From positions 1 to 64,000 of the IMG/VR virus record IMGVR_UViG_3300013094_000037: a DNA stretch of 64,000 nt; one strand, written 5' to 3'. This DNA comes from a virus. This document shows, one piece after another, positions 45,348 through 54,968 of this stretch; within the stretch, counting starts at the first letter, position 1, and every line of letters begins with the position of its first letter. The position numbers and the translations under genes are program-made. Below the pieces are notes generated by a model. The model did no database searches. It had not been told where the DNA came from and saw only the letters and a list, made by a program, of their open reading frames with translations.

Positions 45348-47279
45348 TTAATTGCCAACTCTAATTAAAGACCAATTCAATACAAGTGCTTCACCTCTGT
45401 TACCTGAAGGACCAGTTGCGCCGTTATATACGTTAACGTCAAAACTACCAACTCTAGTATTTGCAACACATACTTGATAATTTCCACTACCTGCATTTTG
45501 AAAGCTAACAAAAACCATATCATATACGTGTTGTACATAACTGTTATTGACAGTAAATGTTACACCAGTTCCAGAATTTAGTGTCGCATTATTCATTGTA
45601 ATTTGACCAGAAATACCATTTGCTGTGACTGCGGTAGATTTGCTGCTTAATTGTGTTACACCAGAGTTTGCAGTAGCAGAACCATACACAAATGTATTTG
45701 CAATGACTATGTTTACTGTTTCGGTGTTGGTAACGAAAACGTTATTTGAAAAGGTTACTGTATTTCCAGAAATTGTTAATGCTGTAACGAGTGCATTAGA
45801 ACCAATTGGTGTACTAGCAAATACAATGTTTGTGCCCTTGTTTGTATCGGAGAAGTTTTCTGCGGCAACATACTGCATGTATGCACCACCAACACCAACA
45901 CCACTACCAAATCCTGTTGTTCCGTAACCATTACCACCATATCTAACCATTACATCACCAGATTGTAATGCTGACGGTGCTGTGGCAGTGCCTCTCATTG
46001 AACGACCATTATATAAAGAATATACACCAGTACCGGCAGAATCGTTTGTTACTTTAGAACTAATGCCATCTTTACCTGTAATTTGCAACATTGTTCCGTC
46101 TGCAAGTGGTGCTTGAACTGCGCCATTTGCTGAACCAACAATCAACACACCAGCCGAATTGGCCGGGAAAGTTGAATTGTTCATTGTGATGGAACCAGTC
46201 ATACTGATACTACCATTCATTGTCATCACTTGAGATGCGACATTGATTGAAAATACAGTATTAGCATTTAGGTTGCTTGTTATTGCAACAGAACCATTGA
46301 AAACTGTGTTACCGTTGAATGTTGATGTGCCATTGGATGTCAAAGTTCCTATACTCAGTACGTTGCCTGTAGTTGTTAGGTTGCCATTGTTAATGGTATT
46401 TCCGTTATTGATGGTTCGTCCATTATTGACAAAATTACCATTGAATGTTACCGGTCCTGTGGCAGTCAAGTTGCCTGTCGTAACCACATTACCTGTGGTT
46501 GTCATTGTGCCGTATGTAACAATGTTACTGTTAAAGTTTGTATTTGCGCCGTTGAATGTTACATTACCTGGCAAAATAATGTTTGCGGTGTTTTGAACTG
46601 CGGTGTTTGCTACACCGAATGCAGCATTGGCTTGTGCATATGCTAGGTTTGCTGTTATTGATGGTCCAGTATAAGCAAATGTTTGTTTTGAGCCATCACC
46701 ATAAACAATATAAGATTGTGTGTTTAGTGACAATCCATTTGCAGAAATCCAGCCAACAATATTGTTTGAATTGGTGCCGCCGAGCATAAACTTCAAATTT
46801 GCATTAGTTGTTGCAGTACCAATCAATAAATTTCCTTGATAACTCGCAAGACCTGTGGTTGCATTTGCTCCTTGTACATACAAATAAGCATCATATGAAT
46901 TAAATGCTGTATATCCTGTATTATTTCCTGTTACTTGTGAGTTATTGATACCAAAATCTGCAAAATAATTATAATTTGCTTGTGTTGCTTGGTCAGCCGA
47001 CAAGACATAATCTGCCGAACCCATTGAGTTGAAGTTTTGATTATTAACTTGTATAAAGGATGGATCAGAACCAGAAAATTGTGCAATAGTATTTGTGAAT
47101 TGAAGATTATTGTTGCCAACATTCAAGTAACTATTTCTGAAAAGACCTAAAGCCAATGTGTTGGCAGTCATTTGGAAAGTGGTATCTGTAGGAACATCAA
47201 CACCCACAAACAAGGTGTTTGCCGTATTGGCATTGATTACAGTGAATACTGGTAGTTGTGAAATCTTTATTTGTGACAT
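45348..47279 (-). CDS. Fibre or appendage protein inserted between gp7 and gp8
   Basis: This 643-residue protein begins MSQIKISQLPVFTV, a common start of phage tail fibre-like proteins. It contains a short heptad run near residue 215 (AYAQANAAFGVAN), then Asn/Gly/Thr-rich repeats with NGNFVNNG and NNGNTINNGNL patterns that suggest a beta-solenoid shaft. The C-terminal 100 residues form a discrete beta domain (YDMVFVSFQNAGSGNYQVCV, ending LNWSLIRVGN). There is no S74 end. T4 has no gene between 7 and 8, so this is a lineage-specific insertion. A baseplate-attached short fibre is the likeliest role. Confidence 0.72.
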   Translation of the reverse strand: MSQIKISQLPVFTVINANTANTLFVGVDVPTDTTFQMTANTLALGLFRNSYLNVGNNNLQFTNTIAQFSGSDPSFIQVNNQNFNSMGSADYVLSADQATQANYNYFADFGINNSQVTGNNTGYTAFNSYDAYLYVQGANATTGLASYQGNLLIGTATTNANLKFMLGGTNSNNIVGWISANGLSLNTQSYIVYGDGSKQTFAYTGPSITANLAYAQANAAFGVANTAVQNTANIILPGNVTFNGANTNFNSNIVTYGTMTTTGNVVTTGNLTATGPVTFNGNFVNNGRTINNGNTINNGNLTTTGNVLSIGTLTSNGTSTFNGNTVFNGSVAITSNLNANTVFSINVASQVMTMNGSISMTGSITMNNSTFPANSAGVLIVGSANGAVQAPLADGTMLQITGKDGISSKVTNDSAGTGVYSLYNGRSMRGTATAPSALQSGDVMVRYGGNGYGTTGFGSGVGVGGAYMQYVAAENFSDTNKGTNIVFASTPIGSNALVTALTISGNTVTFSNNVFVTNTETVNIVIANTFVYGSATANSGVTQLSSKSTAVTANGISGQITMNNATLNSGTGVTFTVNNSYVQHVYDMVFVSFQNAGSGNYQVCVANTRVGSFDVNVYNGATGPSGNRGEALVLNWSLIRVGN

Positions 47280-47282
47280 TTT

Positions 47283-50200
47283 TTATCCTATTAGAAGTGC
47301 ATTTCCTTGTTCGTCTGTCAATACGTTTCCTAGTTCATCAGTCAGTTCAACAAAATATTGAACTCCTTTTGGTCCAAATATTTGAATGTCTTCATATAGT
47401 GAAACCATTGTTCTACTGATAGAAACCAATCCATTTGCGCCAGCAGTCAAAGGACCATTCAAATCAACAGTACCATAAGAGATTATGTTTCCATTATTAT
47501 CATAGCTGTAATTATAATCAACAACAGTAACAACTGCACTAACTCCATTTACATAGACTGAATCACCAACACGAATCACATCTTCCATAGGATATGCTGT
47601 GTTGCTATAGAAGCCATTATTTACGATATCATACGAACCGGTTAAGCTTGTTATATTTAGTGTGTAGTTGTTGCTGTTCAACCAAGTAGAAGTTGCAACA
47701 TTTGCAAAATAAGTCCACACATTATCTTGTAGTGTGATACTTGTTCCGTCAACACCAGTGACCAAAGACACCACGCAATCATCAGGATTGCTGCCATATT
47801 CAAAATTGATTGTGGTTGAATTTGCAAAGAATATGTTATGCAAGTTTGCACCATACAAATTACCAAACACAATGATATTATTACTTGGATTTGCAGCAGT
47901 ACCACCAACGATTGTTGCTATTGTGCCAGTATTTGCATAGTGGTCTAGTGGCACACCAGTCTGTATCGCATCAATAGTTGATAGGTTAAATGAAGCATTG
48001 GACTTCATTGCATAACGACCAATAGCCTGCATACCAGATGGATGCAACAAGTTCAACAATACATCACGATACTTGGCAATTTCTTTTTCTAGTGTAATTT
48101 CGTATGTGAAGTTGTTATACTTAGTACTTTGCAATACACTGAAAGCACTTGGCCATCCAGTATTGTCAAGGTATTCACCGTTACCAATAACAAGACCATT
48201 CAAGAATGTTGAAGTCGCTTTTGCGTGTCCGTCACCATATGTCATGACACCATTTGCAGAATCAAAGCGTGAATCGTCACCCGTATTGATAAATGATGTT
48301 GTGTGTATATTTGTGAAGTTTGGAACTAATCTATAGTTTGCACCAATTGCATCAATCTTCAATGGTAAGTTGAAGTTTGGTTTTGCATCATAGTTGTAAA
48401 CTCTCAACTGATAAACTGTGTTGCTTGTTGGATAAGCATTTTCCACAACAAAGATTGAATCTACTGTTGCTGCATATGTTGCAACGTTGGTGTTTGCACC
48501 TTGATAGATTAATTGACCCGCAACTGGCAAATTCAATTGTGATACGTTTGCAACAATCAAATCTTGGACTGCCAAAGAAATTTGTGGTGCACCAACATAG
48601 TCTGAACCGTTGTCAATGATATTGAAGCTAGTAATTTCACCGATACGGTTCGCAACAGAAGTAAATTGTGCACCGGAGCCAAGATAACCAGGTGCTGAAA
48701 GAATTGCTGAACCCAAATAGAAGTTGGTTGCAACGTTATTTGTTGTTGCATTTGATGTTAGCAATAGTGTATTTGCATTCACAATAGATTGCACTGTACC
48801 AATAACGATGTTTGTGTTGGTTGCAAGAGTTGCACCAACAGTCATTTGTGTCAAGAAGTTTGTACCATTACCAACAACCACGGTGCTTGTATTACTTACT
48901 CTGACATTACCTGTTGCCAATCTATTAACAACAACATCAGGAAGACCATTAAAGTAGCCCATACCACCCAAAGGATATGGATTTGCTGTGTTTCCAATAA
49001 CATAAGGAACATATTGAATGCCTGTTATGGCACCTGTGCTATTGTTACAACTTGTGATGATAGCGTTTGCACCAACACCTGTGCCACCCAAGAATAGAAT
49101 CTGGTCATTGACTTGATAACCTGTACCAGCATTAACAATTTGAACTGGTGCAAGAATACCTAGATTTGCAAGATTTGATTGACTGAATTCATCTTCAATG
49201 TAAAGAGATTCAACACCAACTGTTGGTGCTTGTGTCAAACCACCACCTTGGTTTTCAACAATGATAGATGTTATTGGATATGTTGGGAATGATGTAAACG
49301 AAAATGCATCAGACATTTTTGTATTTGCATTTGCTGTTGTAAACAAATAGGTATTTGCATTAACACCAGAAAGATAACCGTGAATTTGTTGACCAACATT
49401 AATTGTTCCAACAACATTGTTCAATTGTAATATGTTGTTACCTGCGCCAACATTTGTGTTGATGCTTAAAATAGAAGCAGAGAATGTGCTATTTGCTAGA
49501 CTTGTTCCTTGATAAACACCTTCACCAGTGTAGAACTGACCGTTAGCATATTGAATACGAACATTGTTTGTACCTTGACCCTCATATGCCAGCAAGTAAC
49601 GAACTGCACCAGTATTAACACCAATCAATGGAGCGGTGTTATTAATTGTTCCTCTTGTGTGTTGCACCAACAACAATACGTTATTGGCAGGATCCATGTT
49701 GGTTACTTGACCATTGAATGTGCTGGTTGCGTTTGATGTACCTTGATACACAAACTCATTGTTTGCAAATTGAATTGGTTGTGGTACAGTTAGGTAGTTA
49801 CCAGCATTAAAGTGGTAGTTGGTGTTACCAAGTGTGATGTTTTCTTTTAATATCAAACTATCAATTGGAATGAATGTTGCATTAGCCAATTGGGTTGTAT
49901 CAACACCAGCAACCACAGCAATAGGTGCTTGGGGTTGATTGGTACCAACAACGTTTGTGAATATAACTTCTGTGTTTGCTGCACCAGGAGTATTATTTGG
50001 ACTTGAATAATAATATCCGTAGCCACCATTTTGAACAGAAATGGATTGAATAGAACCAACGGTTACAGAACCAACTTCAGCAGTTGCACCAGTCGGAGTT
50101 AATACGTTTGGATTTAAACCGCCAATAAAAACAACAGGGTCATTGGTGTTGTAATACAAGCCTCTTGCTTTTGGATTGATTAGAACTTGGCTAATCTGAC

Positions 50201-50888
50201 CAACGATTGTTGCTGTTAGAGTTTCAGCACCAACAGTATTTGCACTTACAATTTGTCCATCCAAGAAATAAACTGGTTGGTTTCTGTTGTCAACAACAGT
50301 TACAGTTTCACCAGATTGGAATAGACGTTCAATATTTGAGATAAAAACTTCAGTCTTTTTTCCATCGTATGTTGCAGCTTCAACGGTAGCAATAGACTTT
50401 GAGAAGTTACCAAACATTCTCAAGTTTTGAATGTTCAAGAAGTTTGGATCACTTGTTGCTAGTTTTAGACTTCTTGGAACATACCACTTACCGCTTGATG
50501 GTGAAAAGACAGCATCTTTGGTATAAAAGAAATCAACATCAGTATTGTATAGAAGACGGAATAAGAATTGATACGAAGCAGGTGTACCTTTAGATTGATA
50601 CAACTGTTTTGCAATTTTTAAAACTTTACGTGGGTCTGATAGAATGTCCTGTGGGAAATAGGACATAAAATCATTGATAAAGTATTGTAAGAATTCTTGT
50701 GTGGTTGTATCCACATCCATATCTTGCAAAAGACTTTTAGAATAGTCTAGAACATTGTTTTGTTGTTCCATCCATTCATAGTATGCCTTCAAAAACAGCG
50801 TAAAGTTGGCATAATTTGGGTCCTCACTGATGAACTTTGGTAGTTCGTAAGGAACCAGTAACGATTGCTTTTGATTACTCTGTATCAT
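47283..50888 (-). CDS. 7: Baseplate wedge protein, T4 gp7-like
   Basis: This 1201-residue protein (T4 gp7 has 1032) lies directly after gp6 as in T4. The N-terminal 200 residues are the conserved part: YELPKFISEDPNYANFTLFL, KAYYEWMEQ, DFMSYFPQDI and LYQSKGTPASYQFLFRLLY. The centre is an array of GSGY-like and G-x-V-x-G beta repeats, such as SVQNGGYGYYYSS and VNAGTGYQVNDQILFLGG, and the part near residue 950 contains YRDVLLNLLHPSGMQAIGRYAM. It ends with a tandem LTDELGNVLTDEQGNALL. gp7 organises the wedge with gp8 and gp10. The assignment rests on N-terminal similarity and synteny; much of the middle looks lineage-specific. Confidence 0.78.
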   Translation of the reverse strand: MIQSNQKQSLLVPYELPKFISEDPNYANFTLFLKAYYEWMEQQNNVLDYSKSLLQDMDVDTTTQEFLQYFINDFMSYFPQDILSDPRKVLKIAKQLYQSKGTPASYQFLFRLLYNTDVDFFYTKDAVFSPSSGKWYVPRSLKLATSDPNFLNIQNLRMFGNFSKSIATVEAATYDGKKTEVFISNIERLFQSGETVTVVDNRNQPVYFLDGQIVSANTVGAETLTATIVGQISQVLINPKARGLYYNTNDPVVFIGGLNPNVLTPTGATAEVGSVTVGSIQSISVQNGGYGYYYSSPNNTPGAANTEVIFTNVVGTNQPQAPIAVVAGVDTTQLANATFIPIDSLILKENITLGNTNYHFNAGNYLTVPQPIQFANNEFVYQGTSNATSTFNGQVTNMDPANNVLLLVQHTRGTINNTAPLIGVNTGAVRYLLAYEGQGTNNVRIQYANGQFYTGEGVYQGTSLANSTFSASILSINTNVGAGNNILQLNNVVGTINVGQQIHGYLSGVNANTYLFTTANANTKMSDAFSFTSFPTYPITSIIVENQGGGLTQAPTVGVESLYIEDEFSQSNLANLGILAPVQIVNAGTGYQVNDQILFLGGTGVGANAIITSCNNSTGAITGIQYVPYVIGNTANPYPLGGMGYFNGLPDVVVNRLATGNVRVSNTSTVVVGNGTNFLTQMTVGATLATNTNIVIGTVQSIVNANTLLLTSNATTNNVATNFYLGSAILSAPGYLGSGAQFTSVANRIGEITSFNIIDNGSDYVGAPQISLAVQDLIVANVSQLNLPVAGQLIYQGANTNVATYAATVDSIFVVENAYPTSNTVYQLRVYNYDAKPNFNLPLKIDAIGANYRLVPNFTNIHTTSFINTGDDSRFDSANGVMTYGDGHAKATSTFLNGLVIGNGEYLDNTGWPSAFSVLQSTKYNNFTYEITLEKEIAKYRDVLLNLLHPSGMQAIGRYAMKSNASFNLSTIDAIQTGVPLDHYANTGTIATIVGGTAANPSNNIIVFGNLYGANLHNIFFANSTTINFEYGSNPDDCVVSLVTGVDGTSITLQDNVWTYFANVATSTWLNSNNYTLNITSLTGSYDIVNNGFYSNTAYPMEDVIRVGDSVYVNGVSAVVTVVDYNYSYDNNGNIISYGTVDLNGPLTAGANGLVSISRTMVSLYEDIQIFGPKGVQYFVELTDELGNVLTDEQGNALLIG

Positions 50889-50892
50889 TTAC

Positions 50893-52971
50893 TTATCTTT
50901 TCGCTGTTACTGTAATATTTACGGCTGTAGGATCAAATGGGTCAATACTAATAATTCTGTTATATGAAGAAGATATCAATGTTGTTGCTGGTTTCGCAGA
51001 GACAGTCAATTCACCCAATGGATTATCAACTTGAACAACATCTAATCCAGTCAATGTAATTATCCCATTTGTATAATCAATAGTTCCAGCATTTGGATTG
51101 ACAACAACCTTACCTGCTGTGTTACTATTGTAATATGTTCTAACTGAGCCATATTGCCCAGACAAGTTAACAACAAGAGAACCACCTTGACCAGAAGTAT
51201 CTCCTATTGCAGGAACAACGGTTGCAACTGCTGATGTATAGCCAATACCAGAATTTGCAACAACGACACTGGATAATGCACCATTAACGATGGTTGCAAA
51301 TGCATTTGCACCATAACCATCACCTTGTATTAGAATTGTTGGTGCTTGTTGATAGTTGTAACCAGTTGTGACGATTGAAATGGATTGAACGGAACTTGTT
51401 GAAGTTGGAACTTCTTCAATGTAAACACCATCAAGTGTCAACTGTGTATTTGCTGGATTGATAACTTGAATTGGTGGTGAACTTGAAATACCACTACCAT
51501 AAACACCTCTTTGCAATGGTGCACCATAGTTTAGTGTATATGTTTGTGTTGTGCCTAGTGTTGGATAGATTTTCTTTTGTACATTAATAGAGAAGTCAGA
51601 ACTAATCACAGAAGGATCAAAATCATTAATGTATTGCAACATCAAGTATGAATTGAACGTTGAATTAAATGTATTCAGATTGTTTGCAGCATAGTTGTAA
51701 ACTGCACCTTGAAGACCAGTTTGCATTGCAGTTGGTGTCAATGCTGTTTGTGATTGTTGATATACCACATTTGCATACACTTGAAGGTATGTATAATCTG
51801 GATCAACAATGACAGGTTGAACAGTCAAAACGCTGATTGGTTTGATGACCTGTTCTTTAATCAATTGTTTTTGTGTTGCAGTTAAGTCATAGCCACCTGT
51901 CGGTTTCATTGAAACAAACACTTGACCGTAAACTGGAGGAATATTTTCTTCACCACCCCAAACAGATACCGCATCAAATGGAATACCAAGTGTGTTTTGT
52001 TGAATTGCTGTGATGTAGTCGTTCTTATTCACAGCACGGCCCTGTGCGGAGAATGCTTTAGGTGCTTGGAACTTGATAGACTGAATTGATTCTTTGTCTG
52101 TACCTTGTGTTGCTGGACTACCACCAGTAGTTGAAACACTTACGCTAGTGTAACTACCAATGTTATCCATCAGTACGAAACTGTTTGCAAGACCACCAGC
52201 AGAACCGGCAGTAGAAATATATGTTACTACAACAATGTTACCATCGGATAGTTGTTGGCCTAATACACCATCACCAAAATAAATTTGATAGTTGCCGTCA
52301 ACTGCTTCCTGCAAGAAATAAACTGGATCGGTTGGTGTTAAAGCCAAATAGTTTGTTGTTGGATAAAAAACTTGATATGCACTATTAGAAGATGACTGTT
52401 GAACTGATACGGTTAGTGTCGTTGTATCAATATTTGCATCAGGTATTTCAAAAATATACTGTGGGTTTGATGTGGAATCTACTGTAAAGGTATATTTTGC
52501 TAATGTTCCCTGTTTTATATTGACACCAGTAAATGTTGCTGTATTGTTTACAACACCAACCGTAGAATAATCTGTGGTGACATAATTAAAGTTAACACCA
52601 TTAACAGATTCTGACATGAAGTTGGTGTATTTTGGAATGCTGAATGTTGTTGTGGTCACACCATTGAATGTTAGATTGATTTCAGCAACAGCACCAACAG
52701 GAGATTTTGGTACATAGTTCATTAGTTTAGCATGTGATACAACAGAAGAACGTTGTAATGCAGAATCCAAGAACATTTCGTTTGCAACCATGTTCAAGTA
52801 GTATGCATTGTATTGTGTGTTGTATGCAAGAACATCCAATAGAGTAGACAATGCCGAACCTGAAAAGTTGTAATCCTTAAAGGTATCTTGTGATTGCAAA
52901 TAGTTTGTGAAGTTTTTCTTGATGTCACTAAAGTCTAAATTAGCAACTTGAATATTTGTATTAGATGCCAT
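50893..52971 (-). CDS. 6: Baseplate wedge protein, T4 gp6-like
   Basis: This 692-residue protein (T4 gp6 has 660) forms the ring that links baseplate wedges and triggers sheath contraction. Signature segments are NFTNYLQSQDTFKDYNFSGS near residue 20, LDVLAYNTQYNAYYLNMVANE near 47, IYFGDGVLGQQLSDGNIV near 230, and KNDYITAIQQN near 312. Two GSGY-like repeats near residues 540-590 (VTTGYNYQQAPTILIQGDGY) are an insertion shared with gp7, gp8 and the 721-residue protein. The ATG overlaps the gp25 stop by one nucleotide. Confidence 0.93.
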   Translation of the reverse strand: MASNTNIQVANLDFSDIKKNFTNYLQSQDTFKDYNFSGSALSTLLDVLAYNTQYNAYYLNMVANEMFLDSALQRSSVVSHAKLMNYVPKSPVGAVAEINLTFNGVTTTTFSIPKYTNFMSESVNGVNFNYVTTDYSTVGVVNNTATFTGVNIKQGTLAKYTFTVDSTSNPQYIFEIPDANIDTTTLTVSVQQSSSNSAYQVFYPTTNYLALTPTDPVYFLQEAVDGNYQIYFGDGVLGQQLSDGNIVVVTYISTAGSAGGLANSFVLMDNIGSYTSVSVSTTGGSPATQGTDKESIQSIKFQAPKAFSAQGRAVNKNDYITAIQQNTLGIPFDAVSVWGGEENIPPVYGQVFVSMKPTGGYDLTATQKQLIKEQVIKPISVLTVQPVIVDPDYTYLQVYANVVYQQSQTALTPTAMQTGLQGAVYNYAANNLNTFNSTFNSYLMLQYINDFDPSVISSDFSINVQKKIYPTLGTTQTYTLNYGAPLQRGVYGSGISSSPPIQVINPANTQLTLDGVYIEEVPTSTSSVQSISIVTTGYNYQQAPTILIQGDGYGANAFATIVNGALSSVVVANSGIGYTSAVATVVPAIGDTSGQGGSLVVNLSGQYGSVRTYYNSNTAGKVVVNPNAGTIDYTNGIITLTGLDVVQVDNPLGELTVSAKPATTLISSSYNRIISIDPFDPTAVNITVTAKR

Positions 52972-53363
52972 TATCTGGACCTCTGAAGAATTAGGTTAAC
53001 TGCTGTAGGTACTGTATTGTTTCCAACATAAAATTGCAACAAGACTGAAAATGTTTCTTGGTCTGGATTTAATTGCACAACCAATTTATCAATTTGCACC
53101 CTAGGTTCATAGTTATCAATCACATTTCTTATTTCAGTCTCTAACATGTTTGCAGTCAATTCTGTCGCTGGCTCAAATAGAATTGCATCTATGTTTGAAC
53201 CTAAGTCAGGCTGGAAAGGTCTTTCATAAAAATTTGTCAACAATAAATTTCTGACTGATGCGATAACAGCTTGGTCATTATAACGCATAGCAACATCTCC
53301 CGTACCTGGAGTGCGGTTGAAGGTTAAATCCAAATCTGCGTAAATCTTAGGTAATGTTGCCAT
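52971..53363 (-). CDS. 25: Baseplate wedge protein, T4 gp25-like
   Basis: This 130-residue protein is nearly the same length as T4 gp25 (132). It is the gp25/TssE-type component of the inner baseplate that nucleates the sheath. The conserved EPR motif is intact at residues 86-88 in NYEPRVQID, and the ERPFQPDLGS segment near residue 47 is typical. In T4, gene 25 lies elsewhere, next to 48 and 53, whereas here it sits between the spike genes and gp6. No Shine-Dalgarno is evident; an ATAAATA motif (53368-53374) ends only 4 nt before the ATG. Confidence 0.93.
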   Translation of the reverse strand: MATLPKIYADLDLTFNRTPGTGDVAMRYNDQAVIASVRNLLLTNFYERPFQPDLGSNIDAILFEPATELTANMLETEIRNVIDNYEPRVQIDKLVVQLNPDQETFSVLLQFYVGNNTVPTAVNLILQRSR

Positions 53364-53367
53364 GTTC

Positions 53368-53374
53368 TATTTAT
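53368..53374 (-). promoter_or_regulatory. Late-promoter-like motif immediately before gp25
   Basis: The minus strand reads ACGATAAATAGAAC and then ATG. It has the same unusual spacing as the motif before gp8, so a transcript started here would be close to leaderless. Confidence 0.4.
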
Positions 53375-53379
53375 CGTGC

Positions 53380-54084
53380 TTATGGAACATCTTGAGATGT
53401 TGTAGGCAAAGTAACAAGTGCATCCGCACCGGCCTTTGCAATAAATGGGTGAGTGTGAGTGTTGTATAGTGCACGTAGATATAGAATACTGTCGGTAACT
53501 TGACCTGGACCATCCATAACCAATGGTGCATATACTTGAACACCAGCAGTTACGTTGGTCACCGCAGTAACGCTACCGCTTGATGAAATGTCACCAGTAA
53601 CATTCAAGTCACCATTGACCAACACATCGGCTTGAACTTGAACTTGATTCTTTGATGAAATGATTGCATTTCCTGTGATAGTAGAGGTCAAATCGCCTGC
53701 AACCTGTTGATTTACACTGCCATTTACACTTTCATATACATTTCCATCAACTTGCATGGTTGCATCACCTTGCACATGCAATACCGAATCACCAACAACG
53801 GTGATGTTACATTTGCCCTTGATTAGAACATTGTTATCTTGTGCAATGATTTCATAATTTGTACCAACAACCTTATGAATCTCTGTGCCATCAGACTGTA
53901 CCTCTGTAAAAGTACCAGTTCTATGTTGTAGGCGAACTCTTTCAGCACCAGGAGTATCATCCATCTCAAACAAGTGACCAGATTCTGTCTGTGTCAATGT
54001 ATTGTATGGGTATTGTGCTTGATAATCAGACCTAGGTTCAATCCAAGCTACTAACGGTGGTAATTGTTGTGTGCTGTTGCTCAT
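53380..54084 (-). CDS. 5: Central spike beta-helix protein (C-terminal part of a split gp5)
   Basis: This 234-residue protein holds the spike half of T4 gp5. Residues about 60-90 form a strand-rich collar, and from about 98 a series of eight-residue VxGxxxxx repeats (VVGDSVLH, VQGDATMQ, VDGNVYES, VNGSVNQQ, VAGDLTST) matches the gp5/VgrG triple beta-helix. A Thr-His-Thr-His segment (YNTHTHPF) near residue 213 recalls the HxH apex motif of some phage spikes. It overlaps the upstream OB-fold gene by four nucleotides (ATGA), so the two are translationally coupled. The lysozyme domain that T4 gp5 carries between these parts is absent. Confidence 0.82.
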   Translation of the reverse strand: MSNSTQQLPPLVAWIEPRSDYQAQYPYNTLTQTESGHLFEMDDTPGAERVRLQHRTGTFTEVQSDGTEIHKVVGTNYEIIAQDNNVLIKGKCNITVVGDSVLHVQGDATMQVDGNVYESVNGSVNQQVAGDLTSTITGNAIISSKNQVQVQADVLVNGDLNVTGDISSSGSVTAVTNVTAGVQVYAPLVMDGPGQVTDSILYLRALYNTHTHPFIAKAGADALVTLPTTSQDVP

Positions 54085-54968
54085 AATTTAATGGAATTCT
54101 CTAGTTGATTGACTGTTGATTTGGCAGAAGAAAGAATGCTGTTGTATAGACCACCAGTTTGTCCGGGTAGATTTACTTCACTATTTATTTGTTGCACAGC
54201 AGCGGCGGGTAGACCCTCAATATAAGATACTGAAGAATTTACCTCAGCAACGGCAGCTTGAACCTCTTTGGTTGCATCAGTGGCAGCCTTTGCTTCTTGT
54301 GCATATGCTTTAAGTTTGTTTGCAATTTGTATAGGTTCTGTCTGTGCTAAGTTACCAATACCTGTACCTGGAGCACTAAATGCTGCAATAATTGCATCTT
54401 TAGCCAAACGAATCTCTTGCACAAAATACATTGCTTGTAGTTTTGCGGCAGCCAATGATGCTTTGATTGGTGTTGTAATGTCTTGCACCGCACTTCTTGT
54501 AGAATTAGTTGCTGAGATTGCTGAGTTTGCAATTTCACCTCTAGCCAATGGTGCAATCGTTGGTTGTCCTGGTGTGTATTGTGTTTGACCAGCAGGAACT
54601 TGAGGTGCTGCCGCAATTTCTGCCGCAGTTCTTGGGTCTTGGAAACCAGAATCTCCAGATGCAACCGCACCTTGAATACCTGGTAAAACACCCATCATCA
54701 CGGGGAACTGACCCGATTCACCATCAAAGAAGAAGCCAACAATGTAATCACCTTCTCTTGGTGTTGAAAAGTCTTTAGAGCGATTCAAAGGATACAGGGG
54801 CATACACCAAGGTAAATCGGATGTTGGTATCAGTTGTTTGTTGTCTGTGTGCCAACCAAAGATTCTAACTTGACAACGACCTACTTCTAATGGATCCATG
54901 CGGTTCTCAACAACACCTACCCACCACACGAAGCCATTAAGACCCGCAAAATTGTTTACCATTTTCAT
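54081..54968 (-). CDS. 5: Baseplate hub OB-fold protein (N-terminal part of a split gp5)
   Basis: This protein of about 295 residues carries the OB-fold found at the start of T4 gp5 and VgrG proteins. Key segments are GFVWWVGVVENRMDPLEVGR, then QVRIFGWH, PWCMPLYPL and TPREGDYIVGFFFDGESG. The rest is Ala/Gln-rich and largely helical (KLKAYAQEAKAATDATKEV) and has no counterpart in T4 gp5. I chose the ATG at 54966-54968, which overlaps the upstream stop as TAATG with AAGGA upstream; the frame extends ten codons to a GTG, which looks less likely. The beta-helix protein follows with an ATGA overlap. Confidence 0.85.
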   Translation of the reverse strand: MKMVNNFAGLNGFVWWVGVVENRMDPLEVGRCQVRIFGWHTDNKQLIPTSDLPWCMPLYPLNRSKDFSTPREGDYIVGFFFDGESGQFPVMMGVLPGIQGAVASGDSGFQDPRTAAEIAAAPQVPAGQTQYTPGQPTIAPLARGEIANSAISATNSTRSAVQDITTPIKASLAAAKLQAMYFVQEIRLAKDAIIAAFSAPGTGIGNLAQTEPIQIANKLKAYAQEAKAATDATKEVQAAVAEVNSSVSYIEGLPAAAVQQINSEVNLPGQTGGLYNSILSSAKSTVNQLENSIKL

